From assembly GCA_946490455.1 (NCBI GenBank), contig CAMLXE010000051.1:1-9122 (forward strand): a DNA stretch of 9,122 bases. Reading direction: 5' to 3'. Under the pieces are notes generated by a model that saw only the letters and a program-made list of their open reading frames with translations, was not told the DNA's origin and did no database searches. Positions within the stretch are counted from its first letter, which is position 1; each line of letters begins with the position of its first letter. Positions 6,766-9,122 of this stretch are shown piece by piece. The translations under genes and the position numbers were made by a program. Source of the DNA: an uncultured Desulfovibrio sp. (GTDB taxonomy: Bacteria; Desulfobacterota; Desulfovibrionia; Desulfovibrionales; Desulfovibrionaceae).

Positions 6766-7218
6766 ATGGAATTTTCTGCTATTCTGGCACAGTTCGGCGA
6801 TGCCATAGGCATGAGCGGGCTTTCTCTGGATGCCGATGGCAGCTGCACCCTGCTGTTTGACGATGCGCACGAAATTACCTTCACCTGCGATGCTGCGGAC
6901 CGTTCCGTTCTTCTGTACAGCGAAGTGGGCAAAGCTTCCGACCTGAGGGAAAAGAGCGATGCCGTAAGGCTGCTTTCGGCCTCTCTCCTTGGCGCACAGA
7001 CAGGCGGGGCAGCCTTTGCCGTGCATGAGGCGATGGATGCCGTTATTTTGTGGAAACGCTATGATGATTGCTTTCAGGATGTTGCCGGCCTGGAAAAGGC
7101 CGTGAATGATTTTCTCCCCCAGGTGGCGGAATGGAAGGGCAGACTTCGTGAACACACGGAAGAGGCTCCTTCCTCTGGAGAGAATATGATGCCTGGCGGC
7201 TTCGGCATGTTTGTGTAG
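6766..7218 (+). CDS. CesT-family type III secretion chaperone
   Basis: A 150-residue acidic protein (about 25 Asp/Glu against 11 Lys/Arg), the usual size and charge for class I T3SS chaperones. It has the family layout: an N-terminal helix (AILAQFGDAIGM), a first strand with LDADGSCTLLFDD, the ITFTCDAADRSVLLYSEVG strand pair, a helix ending in LLGAQTGGAAFAV, the final strand DAVILWKRYD, and a last helix (QDVAGLEKAVNDFLPQVAEWKGRL). CesT-family proteins dimerise, hold the N-terminal region of an effector partly unfolded and present it to the secretion ATPase. Its place 25 bp downstream of the large gene, with its own Shine-Dalgarno, implies cotranscription and a dedicated pairing. The C-terminal tail is rich in Gly, Met and Phe (MMPGGFGMFV) and may have a separate role. 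No secretion apparatus gene is in the window. Confidence 0.75.
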   Translation: MEFSAILAQFGDAIGMSGLSLDADGSCTLLFDDAHEITFTCDAADRSVLLYSEVGKASDLREKSDAVRLLSASLLGAQTGGAAFAVHEAMDAVILWKRYDDCFQDVAGLEKAVNDFLPQVAEWKGRLREHTEEAPSSGENMMPGGFGMFV

Positions 7219-7270
7219 GAGCAGCCTGAAACGACAGGAAATAATAATTTCTGGCAATGCATAAAAGGAG

Positions 7271-7312
7271 ATCCGCCTCTCTGAGCAAAAGGAGACAGGC
7301 GGATTTCTTATT
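7271..7312 (+). terminator. rho-independent terminator of the effector-chaperone operon
   Basis: ATCCGCCT (7271-7278) pairs with AGGCGGAT (7297-7304). One mismatch and three further pairs extend the stem to a ten-base loop. The stem is followed by TTTCTTATT. It starts 53 bases after the chaperone stop codon and fits the end of the two-gene transcript. Confidence 0.65.
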
Positions 7313-7321
7313 GGTTAAACG

Positions 7322-7349
7322 AAAACCACCAGCTATGCCGGTGGGGTTC
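7322..7349 (+). repeat. IS200/IS605-type terminal hairpin, probable remnant
   Basis: CCACC (7326-7330) and GGTGG (7340-7344) flank AGCTATGCC, giving a stem with one A-C mismatch and a TAT loop. The sequence CACCAGCTATGCCGGTG is like the subterminal hairpins recognised by Y1 transposases of IS200/IS605 elements. No TnpA or TnpB gene is nearby, so it would be a decayed end or an isolated palindromic unit. Confidence 0.4.
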
Positions 7350-7393
7350 CATTTCGTAGTGTAAGAAAAATTTCGCACTTTCCTGAAAATGGA

Positions 7394-7501
7394 AGTGGCT
7401 CCAAAAATCGGTTAGAGTTTTGTTAGCAAGCGAAACCCAATCGATCAAAGGAGCCACTGGCATGGAAAGTACCAAGGGGTACGGAAAAAGGGAAGAGAGT
7501 G
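7394..7501 (+). mobile_element. truncated end of an unidentified gene or insertion sequence
   Basis: A perfect 9-bp inverted repeat, AGTGGCTCC (7394-7402) and GGAGCCACT (7450-7458), encloses 47 bases. Its right arm overlaps a Shine-Dalgarno (AAGGAG, 7448-7453) placed eight bases before an ATG at 7462. The frame opens MESTKGYGKREESV and runs straight into the IS3 fragment at 7502. This looks like the 5' end of a transposase or cargo gene cut by that element. I cannot name the family. Confidence 0.35.
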
Positions 7502-7604
7502 TGACCCCACAGCTTTATCTATGCTGCTGATAAGTTGGTATTCTTTGCGGTTGAGGGTTCAATAAAAATATTTCGGAACTCCATGGGAGAAAGCCAACCT
7601 AAGG
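7502..7604 (-). mobile_element. 103-bp IS3 element fragment (transposase 3' end)
   Basis: Collinear with 1257-1359 over 103 bases, with three substitutions and no gaps. It starts with the terminal TGACCCCAC and encodes, on the minus strand, the last OrfB residues (LGWLSPMEFRNIF to a TAG stop) in the original frame. The match ends exactly where the IS481 terminal repeat begins at 7605, so a second copy of the element was cut by the IS481 insertion or an associated deletion. It forms a direct repeat with the complete element. Confidence 0.9.
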
Positions 7605-8812
7605 TGTACTAGTTCACACTTGATCTGACAGTCCTCCGTTTTGAGGAGAGCCATTGTACGATTAGTTAAGCTGTCCGACCTTTTCGTTCCAGAGCTGTTT
7701 GCCATCAAGGAAAGTCTGCCAAGGAGTCCTGCCGCAGCACATCTTACCCTGATGCGTTCTGTCGTGGTTGTACCATGTCAGCCAGCCGTCCAGATCACTT
7801 TGTAGTTCTTCAAGAGTCTTGTACAGTTTTTGGCGAAACGCAACCTGATAGAACTCCTGAAGTATGGTCTTGTGGAAACGCTCGCATATCCCATTGGTCT
7901 GGGGATGGCGCGCTTTGGTCTTGGTGTGTTCGATTCCGCTGATGCCAAGATACATCTCGTAGTCGTGGCTTTCCACTTTGCCACAGTATTCAGTGCCACG
8001 GTCGGTGAGCATACGGAGGATTCCCATGCCATGCTCCTGGAAGAAAGGGAGCACCCGATCATTGAGCAGGTCTGCGGCCGTGATGGGCGTCTTGGTCGTA
8101 TAGAGTTTTGCGGCCGCCCATCTGGAATAGGTGTCAACAAAAGTCTGCTGATAGATGCGCCCAACACCTTTCACCGTTCCAACATAGAAGGTATCCTGGC
8201 TACCTAAGTATCCGGGATGATAGCTTTCTATTTCGCCGCAAGCCTCATCGTCCTGCTTCTTTCGCTCCAGAGCCTGCACCTGCGCTTCCGTAAGGATGAG
8301 CCCCTCCTCGGCAGACTTCCGTTCGAGTGCAGACAGCCTTTGTTTCATAGATGCTAGCCCGTTCCTAAGCCAGATGGAGCGGACACCTGATGGAGAAACG
8401 AAGATTCCTTTTTTCCTCAACTCGTTGCTCGCCCTGAGCTGGCCGTGCGCCGGAAACGCCAAAGCGAACTCGCAGACAGCCTGCTCGGTCATCTCGTCTA
8501 CCCTGTTTTTCAGGTTCGGCTTTCTTCTGCTGACCTCAAACAATGCCTCCACTCCACCGGCATCCCTTGCGGCCTGATACCGATAGAACGTGTCCCGGGA
8601 AAAGCCCATGATCTTGCACGCCCGGGAGATATTCCCGAGTTCTGCCGCGAGATTGAGAAGGCCGGTCTTGTGTTTGATGACGTTTTGATTGAAACTGCTC
8701 ATAGGGAACTCCGTGGGCATAGGGCCCGTTTGATGTTTGTTGCTATTCTCATCAAAACGGAGTTCTCTCTCTTTTTCAAGAGCGGGTGTCAGATCAAGTC
8801 GAAACTAGGGCA
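7605..8812 (-). mobile_element. IS481-family insertion sequence (about 1.2 kb)
   Basis: The 26-bp inverted repeats share CTAGTT and ACTTGATCTGACA in register (21 of 26 positions), beginning TGTACTAG on the left and, read on the minus strand, TGCCCTAG on the right. A second inverted motif lies inside each end: CTCCGTTTTGAGGAGA (7634-7649) and its near complement at 8747-8762. These may be additional transposase-binding sites. One intact transposase gene fills the element. Flanks (TAAGG left, CATAA right) do not match, so no target duplication is visible. The right end could lie at 8814 if two more bases belong to it. Confidence 0.8.
7662..8702 (-). CDS. IS481-family transposase
   Basis: A full-length transposase of 346 residues from the ATG at 8702, which has CGGAG six to seven bases upstream. 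The alternative ATG at 8720 gives 352 residues but has no Shine-Dalgarno. The N-terminal helix-turn-helix (about residues 15-50, ISRACKIMGFSRDTFYRY) binds the IS ends. The rve/DDE catalytic domain follows, with Asp in QTFVDTYSRWA, Asp in MLTDRGTEY, and Glu in HPQTNGICERFHKTI, then the C-terminal WYNHDRTHQGK box. The frame has no stop or shift and both IS ends are present, so this copy may be mobile, in contrast with the damaged IS3 element. The TAA at 7664-7662 is about 30 bases inside the left repeat. Confidence 0.92.
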   Translation of the reverse strand: MSSFNQNVIKHKTGLLNLAAELGNISRACKIMGFSRDTFYRYQAARDAGGVEALFEVSRRKPNLKNRVDEMTEQAVCEFALAFPAHGQLRASNELRKKGIFVSPSGVRSIWLRNGLASMKQRLSALERKSAEEGLILTEAQVQALERKKQDDEACGEIESYHPGYLGSQDTFYVGTVKGVGRIYQQTFVDTYSRWAAAKLYTTKTPITAADLLNDRVLPFFQEHGMGILRMLTDRGTEYCGKVESHDYEMYLGISGIEHTKTKARHPQTNGICERFHKTILQEFYQVAFRQKLYKTLEELQSDLDGWLTWYNHDRTHQGKMCCGRTPWQTFLDGKQLWNEKVGQLN

Positions 8813-8823
8813 CATAATGCTTC

Positions 8824-8850
8824 AGGGGCATCATAACGATGCCCCTTGGT
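8824..8850. terminator. strong hairpin, possible terminator
   Basis: AGGGGCATC (8824-8832), loop ATAAC and GATGCCCCT (8838-8846) form a nine-pair GC-rich stem. The plus strand continues TGGTGTCTTATTTC, only moderately T-rich; the minus strand continues TGAAGCATT. It sits between the IS481 end and the 3' end of the minus-strand antitoxin gene, so it could end that transcript, but neither side has a clean T-tract. Confidence 0.45.
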
Positions 8851-8919
8851 GTCTTATTTCTCTCTTGATTTGAGCTTACAAATCAGACTATGAGACTCAA
8901 ATTTGGAAAAATATTCAGT

Positions 8920-9122
8920 TTAGTGCAATTGTGCTATATCGTAATCAACCTGTTTTTCCATCCAGTACTTTGTTGTAGTGTTGAGTGCTTTGGCGAGTCT
9001 CATGGCGGTATCGAGAGTGATGCTTCTCTTGGCATGAATTATCTCATTGATGCGTGATGGAGAGACGTCAATCATACGCGCAAATTCAGAGATGTTCATA
9101 TCCTTTTGTTTGATTATATTTC
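8920..9122 (-). CDS. higA: HigA-family antitoxin, partial (5' end outside window)
   Basis: An open frame enters from the right edge and ends in TAA at 8922-8920; it was too short to be detected as a long ORF. Visible residues run NIIKQKDMNISEFARMIDVS, SRINEIIHAKRSITLDTAMRLAK, and ALNTTTKYWMEKQVDYDIAQ. This is the XRE helix-turn-helix and C-terminal pattern of the HigA/VapI antidote family (compare the common RINEIVNGKR and FW-x-NLQ-x-YDL motifs). Such proteins bind and neutralise the HigB mRNA interferase and repress their own operon. An ATG at 9099 exists, but homologous residues continue upstream of it, so the real start is beyond 9122. The toxin gene would be expected further right. Function may be intact; only the 3' part is visible. 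Confidence 0.8.
   Translation of the reverse strand, partial: NIIKQKDMNISEFARMIDVSPSRINEIIHAKRSITLDTAMRLAKALNTTTKYWMEKQVDYDIAQLH

Noticed and set aside
7502..7604. Possible CRISPR or tandem repeat, since the segment recurs in the window
   Set aside because: It is a single 103-bp copy of an IS3 end, matching 1257-1359, with no spacing pattern.
8445..8873. 142-codon plus-strand frame across the IS481 right end
   Set aside because: Antisense to the transposase N-terminus, crossing the terminal repeat, with no start signal.

Overview
The window looks like an accessory locus of a gut- or host-associated member of the Desulfovibrionaceae (Bilophila, Desulfovibrio, Mailhella or Lawsonia type). This is inferred from a type III secretion (T3SS) effector/chaperone pair with GC-rich codon use embedded among degraded mobile DNA. 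No rRNA, tRNA or housekeeping gene is present to fix the taxon.

Layout. (1) 1-201: AT-rich sequence with a candidate promoter, an operator-like dyad and perhaps the first codons of a lost gene. (2) 202-1256, minus strand: a HipA-like kinase pseudogene with an in-frame amber codon, cut at its 5' end by an insertion sequence. (3) 1257-2455: an IS3-family element of about 1.2 kb with imperfect inverted repeats, orfA, an A-rich slippery site and an orfB that keeps its DDE triad but has a second, damaging frameshift near its end. (4) 2456-2831: the C-terminal remnant of a tyrosine recombinase. (5) 2832-3164: an intergenic region with a dyad, a terminator and the effector promoter. (6) 3165-7218, plus strand: an intact two-gene operon encoding a 1191-aa protein and a 150-aa acidic CesT-type chaperone, closed by a terminator. 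(7) 7219-7604: a graveyard of mobile-element ends, finishing with a 103-bp piece of the same IS3 element. (8) 7605-8812: an apparently intact IS481-family element. (9) 8920-9122: the 3' part of a HigA-type antitoxin gene running off the window.

The main content is the operon. The large protein has no signal peptide. It carries a central region (about residues 286-575) resembling DUF3626 and a C-terminal HD-type phosphohydrolase domain (about 950-1150). The next gene is a CesT-family chaperone 25 bp downstream. I infer an exported T3SS effector with its dedicated chaperone. The pairing of a possibly ADP-ribosyltransferase-like domain with an HD phosphodiesterase in one effector is, as far as I can tell, undescribed. 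It recalls, in concept only, the transferase/phosphodiesterase pairing of Legionella SidE proteins.

The operon and the integrase remnant lie between two directly repeated copies of the same IS3 end (1257-1359 and 7502-7604). Flanking genes are broken on the left, and both insertion sequences lack obvious target duplications. The region therefore looks like a recombination-prone island in which the effector pair is the only clearly intact cargo.
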